NCBI RefSeq assembly: GCF_918698245.1
Contig: NZ_CAKKMS010000001.1
Location: 868,001-932,000 of the forward strand
Direction of reading: 5' to 3'
DNA from: Pedobacter sp. Bi126
Lineage (GTDB): Bacteria; Bacteroidota; Bacteroidia; Sphingobacteriales; Sphingobacteriaceae
DNA: 64,000 nt
Numbering within the stretch: the stretch's first letter is position 1; each line of letters opens with the position of its first letter. A program made the position numbers and the translations under genes. The notes beneath the pieces were generated by a model that worked only from the letters and a program-made list of their open reading frames with translations, was not told the DNA's origin and searched no databases. Positions 28,737-38,218 of the stretch are shown here, piece by piece.

Positions 28737-29942
28737 TTGAAAAGAGGGAGTTATACATATATTTTGAAGACCATTTTGTTCGTTTGCCTCGTGATGAATA
28801 CCGTCATCTCGAAGGGACAGAATTATTCTTTTGATTTTTATGATGGAACTTTCAACTTTAGTGTAGATTCTTCAGTCGTTTTTCCAATACCAAAAACAGC
28901 AACTACATCAGCTGTTTCAAACTTTTACAGCCGCATCTCTTCTGGCCAGTACGCAGCTCTTATTTCGTCTTTAGAAAAATACCAGAAAAAATATAATTTA
29001 AACGACTGGATTTATTACCAGCTGATCCGAAAAACAGCCGAACAGATTAGTCCGAAGGCAGATAATTATTTCGCCTACACTTTATACAAATGGTTTTTAC
29101 TGAGTAAATGTGGTTACGATGCACGGCTAGCTGTTGGCAATGATCAGGTTATCTTTTATGTAAGAAATGAAGAGGATATCAGCGATATTCCGTTTTTCAT
29201 GATTGACGACAAAAAGTTTATGTGCCTTAATTACCACGATTATGGCAAACTGTTTAAACAGGCCGATGCTTATAAGCCTGTTAAAATTTTAATTCCAGAG
29301 GCTAAAAATCCTTTCTCTTATAAGGTTACCCGAATGCCCGATTTTAAACCAGAAAGTTATCAGGAAAAAGATATCGAATTTAGCTACCGTCAAAAAATCC
29401 ATCATTTTAAGCTAAAAGTTAATGAAGATATACAAACCATTTTCAAAAACTATCCGGTAGTCGATTTTGAGAGTTATTTTAATATTCCTTTAAGCCGGGA
29501 AACGTATAGCTCTCTTATCCCGACTCTGAAAGAAAACCTAAAAGGCATGGATCAGAAAAAAGGTGTCGATTACCTGATGAGATTTACCCGTTATGGTTTT
29601 TTATATGAAGATGACGGTGAAAATTTTGGCAAGGAAAAACGTTTCTCGCCTGAACAAACCTTATTAAGTACCTACAGCGATTGCGATGACCGGGCCGCCC
29701 TATTTTTCTATTTGGTAAAGGAAATATATAACCTGCCGATGATCGCCTTACTATATCCTAAACATTTAACTATTGCTGTTCAGTTTGACAAACCAGTTGG
29801 CGAAGCGATTACTTATAAAGGCAAAAAGTATTCGTACTGCGAGCCTACACCCCAGGCTCAGAATCTAAAAATCGGACAACTTTCTTCAAATTTCAAGAAC
29901 AGTAAATACGAAGTGGTGTATGCATATGAGCCTAAGAAATAA
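28737..29942 (+). CDS. Secreted transglutaminase-like protein
   Basis: A 401-aa exported protein (signal peptide about 1-26, ending SKG). The C-terminal half carries YSDCDDRAALFFYLV (Cys316), KHLTIAVQF (His343) and YCEPTP (acidic residue), a Cys-His-Asp/Glu order and spacing like transglutaminase-fold cysteine proteases. An N-terminal stretch AYTLYKWFLLSKCGYDARLA resembles the same fold, hinting at an internal duplication. The function is not known; a periplasmic peptidase or isopeptide role is possible. It is flanked by small genes and no operon partner is evident. Confidence 0.6.
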   Translation: MKRGSYTYILKTILFVCLVMNTVISKGQNYSFDFYDGTFNFSVDSSVVFPIPKTATTSAVSNFYSRISSGQYAALISSLEKYQKKYNLNDWIYYQLIRKTAEQISPKADNYFAYTLYKWFLLSKCGYDARLAVGNDQVIFYVRNEEDISDIPFFMIDDKKFMCLNYHDYGKLFKQADAYKPVKILIPEAKNPFSYKVTRMPDFKPESYQEKDIEFSYRQKIHHFKLKVNEDIQTIFKNYPVVDFESYFNIPLSRETYSSLIPTLKENLKGMDQKKGVDYLMRFTRYGFLYEDDGENFGKEKRFSPEQTLLSTYSDCDDRAALFFYLVKEIYNLPMIALLYPKHLTIAVQFDKPVGEAITYKGKKYSYCEPTPQAQNLKIGQLSSNFKNSKYEVVYAYEPKK

Positions 29943-30058
29943 GCCCTTCGTATTAAATTAATGTTAAAAAATCGTTATTTTATCAATAACAGGTTGATTC
30001 ATTAGCTATTTAAGGTAATTTAGATTTCTCATATTGAGTTAAATTTAAAACCTTGTCC

Positions 30059-30334
30059 ATGTCTGCTATTATCTATACCGTTTTAAAGGAATTTTTTGTT
30101 GAGGTGAACGGTCACGCTATAAAGGCTAGAATTATGTCGCCGATTAACGATGGCAAAGTTTTCGTTTTCAAAATCAGTTCATTTTACAAAAGCAAAACTG
30201 ATTCTGATGCTTATGAACCGGCATCAACATTTACTTCTTACGCAAATGCTGAACGGCATTTACTTCAATACCTGGAAGGTTTCCAGAGTACCCTAGATCT
30301 GGGCGGAGAAATTGCACCAGGACATACTTTCTAA
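30059..30334 (+). CDS. Small conserved protein of unknown function
   Basis: A 91-aa soluble protein from ATG 30059; the frame also has a TTG two codons earlier. It has the look of a single alpha/beta domain (FFVEVNGHAIKARIMSPIND, then VFVFKISSFYK) ending GEIAPGHTF. I do not recognise the family. Its last four bases overlap the end of the convergent 50-aa membrane peptide gene. Confidence 0.6.
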   Translation: MSAIIYTVLKEFFVEVNGHAIKARIMSPINDGKVFVFKISSFYKSKTDSDAYEPASTFTSYANAERHLLQYLEGFQSTLDLGGEIAPGHTF

Positions 30335-30483
30335 ATGTTTTCTTTATCATCTTTCTCAGGCGGAAGTTCAGACTGGATTACCTCTTCTTCAAATTCCTTT
30401 TTGTCTTTTTGGTTCCTTTTGACCAGGTAGGCAATTAAAATGATGACCAGAACCGCAACACCGATTAATACTGGATAATTCAT
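30331..30483 (-). CDS. Small single-span membrane peptide
   Basis: A 50-aa frame from ATG 30483 to TAG 30331. One membrane helix (PVLIGVAVLVIILIAYLV, residues 4-21) is followed by a positively charged stop-transfer patch (KRNQKDKK) and an acidic tail. The regular topology and codon use suggest a real gene. It ends overlapping the 30059 gene by 4 bases. Confidence 0.6.
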   Translation of the reverse strand: MNYPVLIGVAVLVIILIAYLVKRNQKDKKEFEEEVIQSELPPEKDDKENI

Positions 30484-30631
30484 ATTCGTTCGATTAAATT
30501 TCAACCTATGTGATTTAACCTAAGTTATAAGAAATATTTTATATGTTAAGCAGCTAGCTACGTGTTAACATAATCATAATATTAATTTAACTTTCTGATT
30601 CTCTATCTTTGGGAAAACCCATAAGTTTTAG

Positions 30632-30937
30632 ATGAAAAAGAACAAATCCAAGTCGAAAAGTCATTCGACAAGCAAAAAACTACGCAAAGAATTAGAGTCG
30701 AAATTAGCCCTTGCATTTAACGAACTTGTTATCCAGTATGGCAAAGCCAAAAAAGCCGATAAAGTAATCGAAAAATTTGCAAAGCAATTAACTAAAAAAG
30801 TCACTTTCAATATTCAAGATGATTCTATAACGCCATATATCAAAGAAGAGCAAGTTACTCCTGCAACTCCAAAGGCAAAAGCTGCTAAACCTGCTGTAGA
30901 AAAGAAAGCAGTAAAAAAAGAGCCAGTTATCGAGTAA
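30632..30937 (+). CDS. Lys-rich small protein with a PAK-type tail
   Basis: A 101-aa very basic protein. The first 15 residues are Lys/Ser (KKNKSKSKSHSTSKK), residues 16-60 form a helical core (LRKELESKLALAFNELV, FAKQLTKKVTF), and the tail repeats Lys-Ala-Pro-Val like a histone-H1 tail. A nucleoid-associated or RNA-binding role is a guess. A strong terminator follows at 31001-31046. Confidence 0.6.
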   Translation: MKKNKSKSKSHSTSKKLRKELESKLALAFNELVIQYGKAKKADKVIEKFAKQLTKKVTFNIQDDSITPYIKEEQVTPATPKAKAAKPAVEKKAVKKEPVIE

Positions 30938-31000
30938 ATTGAAGTTTAGTTAATCGAATACGGTCATAAAAAGCTTTTCTATAGCGGATACCAGTTTAAA

Positions 31001-31046
31001 AAAAAGCAGGGCAATTTTCTAATGGAAATTACCCTGCTTTTTTTTA
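31001..31046 (+). terminator. Terminator after the Lys-rich protein gene
   Basis: AAAAAGCAGGGCAATTT pairs with AAATTACCCTGCTTTTT, with one mismatch, and runs into T8. Confidence 0.92.
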
Positions 31047-31108
31047 TAGATCTACATTTTTGATCAGCTGGTACTTAATTAAAAGTAACCATTTGCCGTG
31101 CCCACTCT

Positions 31109-31531
31109 CCCACTCATTCTAAACCAACCAACCAACCAACCTGCATTCTAAAGGACCAGAGGTGCCACATGACCATTCTTATTGTGGAGAGTTACCAAAA
31201 CTGCTTACCATCCTGTAACAATATTCCGTAAAATCAAAATTATATAAACAATTAACAGGAATGTTCTTTCTGATTGTAAACTTGTTTATATAGGATAGGA
31301 AAAATGTTGTTTACCTTCCTCCACCCCCTTGTTTACCTTTCTCTACCTATTCTTTACCCTTTGTTTACCACTTGTTTACCCTTTCTGTACACCAAGTTAA
31401 CCCTAGGGTTACCCCACGGTTACCTTTTCTTTACCCTGGCGTTACCTAATTTATTACCTAAAAGGTAAAGGATTCGCGAATATTAGCTATGGCAAAAGTT
31501 ACCTTGGGGATGACTTGGTATAATGAGTGGG
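31109..31531. repeat. Non-coding element with an 11-bp-phased TTACC array and terminal inverted repeats
   Basis: Between 31312 and 31458 the motif (T)TACC(C/T) occurs 14 times. Anchor positions are 31312, 31322, 31334, 31344, 31355, 31366, 31377, 31388 (TACA), 31399 (AACC), 31410, 31421, 31432, 31443 and 31455, including nine consecutive steps of exactly 11 bases from 31344 to 31443. The region is bounded by CCCACTCATT (31109-31118) and its exact complement AATGAGTGGG (31522-31531). A (CCAA)n run lies at 31123-31140. There is no open frame. It could be a phased protein-binding array, bent DNA or a small non-autonomous element. Confidence 0.7.
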
Positions 31532-31540
31532 TAATCAATT

Positions 31541-33172
31541 TTAAACTAATTCTATTGTTGGCTTAACCGTCTTTATAATCGTGATAGGCTGAGAACCATT
31601 AGCAGGAGTAATCAATATTGTATAACGAATGCGTATACCATCAAGATTGGTAACATTATAGTAAGCTGTTCCGATACTATAATCCTGACGATGCTGAACC
31701 TTAAATAAAATATTTTTTGCTGTCCCAACATTCGAGCTACTACCATAAGCATAAAGCTCTTCTCCAATGATTTCTTTCCCGTAACTTTCTGGCATTGGGT
31801 AATCTGGACCAGTCCTATCCACAAATGACCCTATTGTTGTTTTTTCAGAAGGACGACCATAATTTGCATATTTTTGTTTGTAAGGAACAAGTACGTCAAT
31901 TCTGGTAACTTTAACTGTTGTTCCATCATTGGTAACCTCTGGATTGGTTATTGGCCTAAACTCATTAAGGAGGCCATGATGATAAGCTACGCTATAATCA
32001 TCTATGTACTTTATTTCCGTACCAGGAAACTCGTTAATTGGCACCTTTTGATTCGCTACAAACAAAATTGGAGCTACTGAAAAATCAAAAGCACCTAAAA
32101 TTTTGTTATAACTAGGAATATATCCTACGGAATTAGCATTAGCTGATCCTGGCATGGCCAAAGTAGTGCTTAGAATACCGGTATTGTTAGTTATAGACCC
32201 CGTTAAATTAGTTTCTACTTGTAATTTTAAATCAACAACCTGAGGGCTGGTTGCTGTGCCTCCCAATATGGCACTAAAAAAACCTTTAACCGCACCACTT
32301 AAGCCTCCTTTAATGCCATCTTCTATAGACTTCGTTACATCTGTCCCAAAGACTTTTGATTTAGGCAGATTTAGTGCTTTTACCCCTTGGAAACCAGCCA
32401 CATGAATTGCTGTATTGCCTAAATTTCCCAATAAACTCCCAAGATTAAAGCCACCAGATCCTGCAGTACCGACAGTACCTGTTAAAGTTCCATTTGATGT
32501 TCCATTTAACATAACTTGCGACAAATTAGTTGAAGATACATTCCAAACAAAGTTGAGATTCTCATGATTGGCATTTGCAATATAGCGATCATAAGCTAAC
32601 TCATACTGACAAGCATACCATGCACCTGTCGAGAGTATTTGATAATTTTGAATTTTTGTTACAGATTTTATTACATTTTCAGGATCAATAATCTCTTTAG
32701 AAAAATTCATTATTGAAGACGGATATCCGCCAGATATACCTAATCCATCACTAAAGTATGAAGATGCGTATGGGCTTCCAGGAGGTAAATACAGATAAAA
32801 ACGTATTATTCCTCTATATTTATTGTAAAGTGCAAAAAAATTGGGAGATGTTAATTGCGTAGGGCTAAACGTATTATAGATTAGATTCCAACCATCAGCC
32901 TTTTTATAATCAAAAGCAATTTCGTTAGGGAATAATTGATTACTTCCAGATGCCCAAGGCACCAAGATAGGAGGAGAACCCGCCGGTGTAGGCATGTAAT
33001 CAGCAGTTTCCCAATCAAAAACATGAGTTGGAATAGCTGCCATTTTATTTGGTATTTTTAAAGTAGTAGGCTCTAATGGAGAGTTATTTTCTTTCTTACA
33101 GCATACTAATACTGCTGGCAAGATTATTGCAACTATTGCAATCTTGAGCGCCTTAATTTTAATTTTTTTCAT
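31541..33172 (-). CDS. Lipoprotein of unknown function
   Basis: A 543-aa protein with a lipoprotein signal (lipobox AVLVCC, Cys24/25). The mature part is rich in Gly, Asn, Ser and Tyr. A central low-complexity stretch (about 215-260, GTSNGTLTGTVGTAGSGG type) and hydrophobic segments around 285-305 (GIKGGLSGAVKGFFSAILGG) are flanked by beta-rich regions. I do not recognise the family. It stands alone with the phased TTACC element just downstream, and no promoter consensus was seen. It may be strain-specific. Confidence 0.65.
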   Translation of the reverse strand: MKKIKIKALKIAIVAIILPAVLVCCKKENNSPLEPTTLKIPNKMAAIPTHVFDWETADYMPTPAGSPPILVPWASGSNQLFPNEIAFDYKKADGWNLIYNTFSPTQLTSPNFFALYNKYRGIIRFYLYLPPGSPYASSYFSDGLGISGGYPSSIMNFSKEIIDPENVIKSVTKIQNYQILSTGAWYACQYELAYDRYIANANHENLNFVWNVSSTNLSQVMLNGTSNGTLTGTVGTAGSGGFNLGSLLGNLGNTAIHVAGFQGVKALNLPKSKVFGTDVTKSIEDGIKGGLSGAVKGFFSAILGGTATSPQVVDLKLQVETNLTGSITNNTGILSTTLAMPGSANANSVGYIPSYNKILGAFDFSVAPILFVANQKVPINEFPGTEIKYIDDYSVAYHHGLLNEFRPITNPEVTNDGTTVKVTRIDVLVPYKQKYANYGRPSEKTTIGSFVDRTGPDYPMPESYGKEIIGEELYAYGSSSNVGTAKNILFKVQHRQDYSIGTAYYNVTNLDGIRIRYTILITPANGSQPITIIKTVKPTIELV

Positions 33173-33291
33173 TAATTAAAAATATATGATAAATATTAAA
33201 CATATATTAACTAATCATTAAGTTGTATGTTAAATAATTCTTTTTTTGATAATTTTAAATACATCAATGTAATACATATAAATTGCAATAT

Positions 33292-33330
33292 AAAAAAAGG
33301 CCTGTGTCATGTGACACAGGCCTTTTTTTA
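33292..33330 (-). terminator. Terminator of the TonB receptor / beta-helix lipoprotein unit
   Basis: GGCCTGTGTCA and TGACACAGGCC form a perfect 11-bp stem with a 2-base loop, with A/T runs on both sides. Confidence 0.93.
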
Positions 33331-33345
33331 TATTTTAACTATATC

Positions 33346-34710
33346 CTAGTAAACTTTAGCACCTGGGTTAAAGTTTGTCCAGCCAGTTGTCCAGTTATCA
33401 GTTGCACTGAAAGCACCTCTGTAAGTCACAGCCGTGAAGAATGAAGATCCATCTGGGCTTACCCATGTTCCAGCTAAAGCAGCAGAACCAGCATTAGGAA
33501 TTAAGTCTGGAGCAGTAGCGGTTAATGGGGCTTTTAAACCTGCATCTGTAACAGCTGCTAGAGTTACGTTACCCTCTGTTTCTGCCTTTGTTTTGATTGC
33601 AGCGGATGTAATTACGCCTTGTGCACTTGCATCAAAAGATTGATATGGATTAGCTACCGCATGCACTAAATTATTTTTAAATGTAGCAGCTCCAGAAACA
33701 TAATCAGTAGCAGTTTGTGAAGACTCAATCGAGAAACCAGCAGCTTTATATCCTAATAAAATTGAGTTGTTTAATGCAAACTGAGCAGCTCTTCTGAAAC
33801 GTGCAGCAAAGTTATTTGTAGAGGCGGCGTTATCGCTACCATTGGTACCAACAAACGTGAAGTTAGATAATACCGGTTTGGTTCTTGGGGTTGATGGACC
33901 AGTTGTTGGAATAGTTGCCTCATTATCACATTCGATGCCATTACTTTGATCGGCAGCATCAAAATAATTAGCCAATTTATAACTTACAGCAAACTGGATT
34001 TTTCCAGAGTAACCGAAATCAAAGTCGAAATCATCATCAGATGTACCATAAGCTATTAAATACTTTCCGTTAACAGTTCCACCAAAGAATTCAAAAGCAT
34101 CATCTTTTGCGTATGATACCTGAATATGATCTAGGGTTGTTCCGTTTCCTACCGCATATAAACTAAGTGCATTTACCTCACTGTTAGCGCTAAAGGCAAT
34201 ACCAGCATATTCAATACGTACATATTTTATTGTACCCGAGTTATCGTTTACTACTGTACCTAAACCAAAAGTACCCGATACACCACCCTCAACATTAGAT
34301 ACTGAAGTTCTGTTAGTAGGCGCATTACCGATAATTGTAATACCTGCCCAGTCACCTGGATTTCTATCACCTGCTGCTCTACCAGAAGTAAATACAATAG
34401 GTTTATCTACTGTACCTACCGCTTCAATTCTGGCTCCTTTATCTATCACTAAAGCTCCTTTTGAAGTCACATCACTTTTAATAACGGTTCCAGCTTCAAC
34501 AGTAAGAACCGCACCGCTTTGCACATGGGTCTCACCTTTCAGTATCCACACTCTATCTGAAGTAAGTGTTTTATTTGCAGTTACGTTACTAGGTATTGTT
34601 TCTGGCGCAGCCGGCTCCTCTACTATCGGGTCGCCATCGTTTTTCTTACAAGCGGACATTGTTACAGCTAAAATTGATAACGATGCCAATAATACTTTAA
34701 AATTTTTCAT
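33346..34710 (-). CDS. Beta-helix surface lipoprotein paired with a TonB receptor
   Basis: A 454-aa lipoprotein. ATG 34710 gives a clean signal with lipobox (VTMSAC, then KKNDGD); the frame is open 17 codons further but those add a charged, unlikely extension. The mature part starts with repeats of the right-handed beta-helix type (GAVLTVEAGTVIKSD, GALVIDKGARIEAVGT, KPIVFTSG). It follows the TonB receptor by 78 bases and ends at a strong terminator. It probably helps capture a ligand at the cell surface; no ligand can be named. Confidence 0.75.
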   Translation of the reverse strand: MKNFKVLLASLSILAVTMSACKKNDGDPIVEEPAAPETIPSNVTANKTLTSDRVWILKGETHVQSGAVLTVEAGTVIKSDVTSKGALVIDKGARIEAVGTVDKPIVFTSGRAAGDRNPGDWAGITIIGNAPTNRTSVSNVEGGVSGTFGLGTVVNDNSGTIKYVRIEYAGIAFSANSEVNALSLYAVGNGTTLDHIQVSYAKDDAFEFFGGTVNGKYLIAYGTSDDDFDFDFGYSGKIQFAVSYKLANYFDAADQSNGIECDNEATIPTTGPSTPRTKPVLSNFTFVGTNGSDNAASTNNFAARFRRAAQFALNNSILLGYKAAGFSIESSQTATDYVSGAATFKNNLVHAVANPYQSFDASAQGVITSAAIKTKAETEGNVTLAAVTDAGLKAPLTATAPDLIPNAGSAALAGTWVSPDGSSFFTAVTYRGAFSATDNWTTGWTNFNPGAKVY

Positions 34711-34788
34711 GTTCAAATTTTGTTTAAGCAAATTAACCTGGATACTTTTAACACAAAGCAAAGCACAGATTAAGTTATTGTTAATTAA

Positions 34789-37581
34789 TTATTTATTTTT
34801 AAAATCTATGTTATAACTAAAGCCTAGTGTGAAATTTGTACCACTCTTATAACTGTAGTAGACAGCATCATCAGCTCTATTGTATGTTTTGTTATTTGGC
34901 CCGAAGTTTAAATATGATATATTTGATTGATTGAGAATATCAGAAACATTCAATTTAATTTCACCTTTATTTTTTAACACTTTTTTAGAGATCTGAAAAT
35001 CAAATACATCACGACCTTTTTCATAAATATTAGGAACGGATTCATTACCTACTTTTCCTATTCTATCTCCTATTCTATTATATAGTGTGCTTATTGATAA
35101 ACCGGTTTCCAGTGAGTTGTACTGTAAACCTGCATTGATCAAAAATGGAGACAGACCTTGTAGTTGTCTGGTTTGGAAACCCGGGATGCTCGATTGTACT
35201 TCTGATTTTAAATAGGTAAAGTTTGCAAAAGCGATAAAGTTTTCTAACCAACTGGCGCCTGACAAGAAATTCAGCTTCTTGCGAACATCTAACTCAAACC
35301 CATATGTATAAGCTTTATCTGCATTTTGATAACTAAATTTTAAATTATCAGCTGTGGAGGAACCATCTGTGACTTGTTCAATCGGATTCTGGAAATTTTT
35401 ATAAAAAACGGAGAAAGTAAATGCCTCACCTGGAGAAGGATAATATTCATACCGAATATCTGCATTGGTATTTTGACTTCTTACTAGATCAGGGTTTCCA
35501 CCAATTTGAACACCTTCTTCCTGATTGACGAATACGAAAGGCGCCAATTCTCTTAATTCTGGTCTGGTTATAGTTCTTGAACCAGAAAGCCTGAAATTAG
35601 ACTTTTCATTTAAACTATATGTCAAATTTAATGAGGGAAGTACATCAAAAAAGTCTTTCTCATAAGATCTTTTTTGTCCTGTACTATTCAGGGCATCAAT
35701 GGTTTGTTTATAACCTTCAACTCTTGCTCCTAAAATTAAACGCACTTTTTCAGCAAGTGCTTGATCTAACATCAAGTAACCTGCATTTAAATCTGTTTTC
35801 CCTGTATAACTATCTTGATTGTTAGTGATCTCATCCAGCACAAATCCATCTCTGGAGATATTATTTGTACTGAATATGCTTTCTTTTGGAAGAATTAATT
35901 TATTTGCATCGAATTCACTAGAGCTAGCTGGAGTATACAGGAAAATTCTAGCATTAAAATCTCTATCCCTTACTTGTTTTAACCCGCCAAATTTGAATGT
36001 GCCTTTTTTGCTGAAAAGATTAACAGGCATGCTTAATGATGCACTACCACCATAATTATTTTCGTTTAAGTCAGAGAAAAATCTTTTGGTATTATCATCA
36101 ATTAAACTAAATGGTGAGTTCGAATTTTGAATACTACCATACATAATTGTCCGTAAATCTGGCTGTTCTCTTTTAATTAAAGCATAGTTTAAATTCCATT
36201 CTAGCTTAATGTTTTTCTCACCCAACTGATGCTCGCCCTCTAATTGAGAACTTAATAGTGATTTTTGATTTACCTCTGAAGAGGTATATCTGATATCAGT
36301 ATTTTGATTTATAAACCCTTTTCTGTTTATGTAACTATCTTCGAATGATTGATTAAATAAGTTTTTTAATGAAATTTTATTCCTTCTAATTTTATATGAA
36401 AAGTTAGCAAGTCCACCCAAAGCTACATTGTATCTATAATTTAAATCTTGATATTTATTTATAAAGTTGATACCATCAAAAGCTTCACGTTCTGCAATTC
36501 TTTGGTTTTGCTCTCTCCTATAGTTTAGTGAAATTATACTTCCAAAGGTGCCTTCGTTTTTAAATTTGGCAACATTCCCCCATGTAAACTGGTAGTTCTG
36601 CATAGGTAAAGCGGTATATTTTCTTTCAGCATAAAGATTAGGAAACAATTTCGAATTGGCTATCCTAAGGTTTGTCGACCCTCCATTATACACACCTCTG
36701 GTACTAGGAAAATTTGTCGGCAAACTCCTGGTTCCATCATCAAACCCTAAAAAGTCAGTACTGTTCCTTTCGTTCGAATAAAAATCTTTAAAAGTCGATT
36801 GGGTATTATATCCTGTTGAAACAGCAAAGTTGATGAATTTACTGTCAGGTATGTCTTTCGTGACCACTTGCGTAACACCGCCAGCAAAATCTCCTGGTAA
36901 ATCGGGGGTTGCGGTTTTGTTAATCACGATCTTATCAATCATATTAGAAGGTATGATATCAAAAGAGAATGCTCGTTTATCAGGCTCCGTACTGGGTAAC
37001 AAAGAATTATTGATTAACGCAACATTATAACGATCAGATAAACCTCTAATAACTAGAAACTTTCCGTCTTGAATACTAGCGCCACTTACCCTTTTTAAAA
37101 CTTCAGAAGTATTTTTATCGGGAGATTTTCTAATTTGATCAGCAGTTATACCACTTGAGATACGAGTGCTATTTTTTTGTGAAGCATACAAAGAATTCAC
37201 AGATTCTTGTTTAACTGAGGCTGTGATTGTTACATCACCTAAATTAGCCCCACCAGCTTCTTCTAAAATTAAGTTTACAATAGTTGACTGATTACCTGAA
37301 ACCTGAATGTCACTTACATTCTTAGATATGTAACCTACATAAGATAAATTCAAGGTATATTTTCCTGCAGTTAATCCACCAATAGCGTACCTTCCTTCTA
37401 TATCGGTAGAAACACCTTTGGTGGTCCCAGCTATTTTAACCGTTACTCCAATTAAGGTTTCACCGGTTTTTTTATCAGTAACTGTTCCAGAAATTTTTCC
37501 TGTTTGTGCATACGCAAGTATGCTGATCGTTAAAGCGAACACTGTGAGTGCCGCTCTTTTAAAAGAGTTTAGTAAGTCCAA
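34789..37581 (-). CDS. TonB-dependent outer-membrane receptor with carboxypeptidase-like N-domain
   Basis: An outer-membrane receptor of about 930 aa. The order is signal peptide (ending ILAYAQ), carboxypeptidase-D regulatory-like domain (GKISGTVTDKKTGETLIGVT), plug domain (TRISSGITADQIRKSPDKNT, VIRGLSDRYN) and 22-strand barrel ending FTLGFSYNIDF. The longest frame starts at GTG 37617, but TACTTTTG just there looks like the -7 element, so TTG 37581, which opens the signal peptide, is preferred. It resembles plug-first receptors lacking SusD. The substrate is unknown and energy would come from TonB-ExbBD elsewhere. Confidence 0.85.
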   Translation of the reverse strand: MDLLNSFKRAALTVFALTISILAYAQTGKISGTVTDKKTGETLIGVTVKIAGTTKGVSTDIEGRYAIGGLTAGKYTLNLSYVGYISKNVSDIQVSGNQSTIVNLILEEAGGANLGDVTITASVKQESVNSLYASQKNSTRISSGITADQIRKSPDKNTSEVLKRVSGASIQDGKFLVIRGLSDRYNVALINNSLLPSTEPDKRAFSFDIIPSNMIDKIVINKTATPDLPGDFAGGVTQVVTKDIPDSKFINFAVSTGYNTQSTFKDFYSNERNSTDFLGFDDGTRSLPTNFPSTRGVYNGGSTNLRIANSKLFPNLYAERKYTALPMQNYQFTWGNVAKFKNEGTFGSIISLNYRREQNQRIAEREAFDGINFINKYQDLNYRYNVALGGLANFSYKIRRNKISLKNLFNQSFEDSYINRKGFINQNTDIRYTSSEVNQKSLLSSQLEGEHQLGEKNIKLEWNLNYALIKREQPDLRTIMYGSIQNSNSPFSLIDDNTKRFFSDLNENNYGGSASLSMPVNLFSKKGTFKFGGLKQVRDRDFNARIFLYTPASSSEFDANKLILPKESIFSTNNISRDGFVLDEITNNQDSYTGKTDLNAGYLMLDQALAEKVRLILGARVEGYKQTIDALNSTGQKRSYEKDFFDVLPSLNLTYSLNEKSNFRLSGSRTITRPELRELAPFVFVNQEEGVQIGGNPDLVRSQNTNADIRYEYYPSPGEAFTFSVFYKNFQNPIEQVTDGSSTADNLKFSYQNADKAYTYGFELDVRKKLNFLSGASWLENFIAFANFTYLKSEVQSSIPGFQTRQLQGLSPFLINAGLQYNSLETGLSISTLYNRIGDRIGKVGNESVPNIYEKGRDVFDFQISKKVLKNKGEIKLNVSDILNQSNISYLNFGPNNKTYNRADDAVYYSYKSGTNFTLGFSYNIDFKNK

Positions 37582-37692
37582 TTTGCCTTTATTTGATAAG
37601 GGCAAAAGTATTACCACAGTGTTAACTGCAGGTTAGATATTAATTAATATTACTTTACCTTAAGGTTAACTAAACGTTAAGCACTTTTAGAA

Positions 37693-38208
37693 TCAGTAAC
37701 GAATACCCACTTTTTTGCAAATGAAGTGCAATAACCAGATCGGACCTATTAACAAGAACTTAACATCATCCAGAAATGAGGGTTTCTTTCCTTCAATTTT
37801 ATGACCAATAAACTGACCAATCCAGGCCGCAACAAATATTGCTGCATAAATGGTATAAGCCGTTCCACTACCTAAGCCTACCGCCTGCTCAATTTTAACG
37901 ATGATGTAACTCATTAAACCCACTACCCAGATCATCAAAAAAAACAAAACTGGCGAAAGTGTAAAGTAATAATACAAGCTAAATGCCAATAGAAAAGATG
38001 CCCAGTTAAAGAAACCGTTGTAGCTACCTAAAAAACCGATATGCGGAAAAGGGATCTGCCAGATCAAACCCAGTAAGCTGAATACAATTAACGGAACACA
38101 GATCCAGTGCACCAGCTTGTTTGTTGGATTTTGGTGGCTTTCGGCATACTTATCAAAAAGTACATCTACTGGCCGCTTTGGTTCGATTGTTATGGTTTGC
38201 TTGCTCAT
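37693..38208 (-). CDS. Mpo1-like (DUF962) membrane protein
   Basis: A 171-aa membrane protein of the Mpo1/YGL010w family; yeast Mpo1 is an Fe-dependent dioxygenase acting on 2-hydroxy fatty acids. Conserved His-containing motifs are present: NKLVHWICVPLI (about 31-42) and QFIGHKIEGKKPSF near the C-terminus, with four hydrophobic helices. ATG 38208 (MSKQTITIEPKRP) is chosen; the longer frame adds a non-conserved segment made by the rny terminator. Bacterial members may act on hydroxy-acyl groups of sphingolipids, which Pedobacter-type bacteria make. Confidence 0.8.
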   Translation of the reverse strand: MSKQTITIEPKRPVDVLFDKYAESHQNPTNKLVHWICVPLIVFSLLGLIWQIPFPHIGFLGSYNGFFNWASFLLAFSLYYYFTLSPVLFFLMIWVVGLMSYIIVKIEQAVGLGSGTAYTIYAAIFVAAWIGQFIGHKIEGKKPSFLDDVKFLLIGPIWLLHFICKKVGIRY

Positions 38209-38218
38209 TATGTAAAAA

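Noticed and set aside
31123..31140. CCAA tetranucleotide run as a phase-variation switch
   Set aside because: It lies outside any reading frame and is not placed at a promoter that I can identify.
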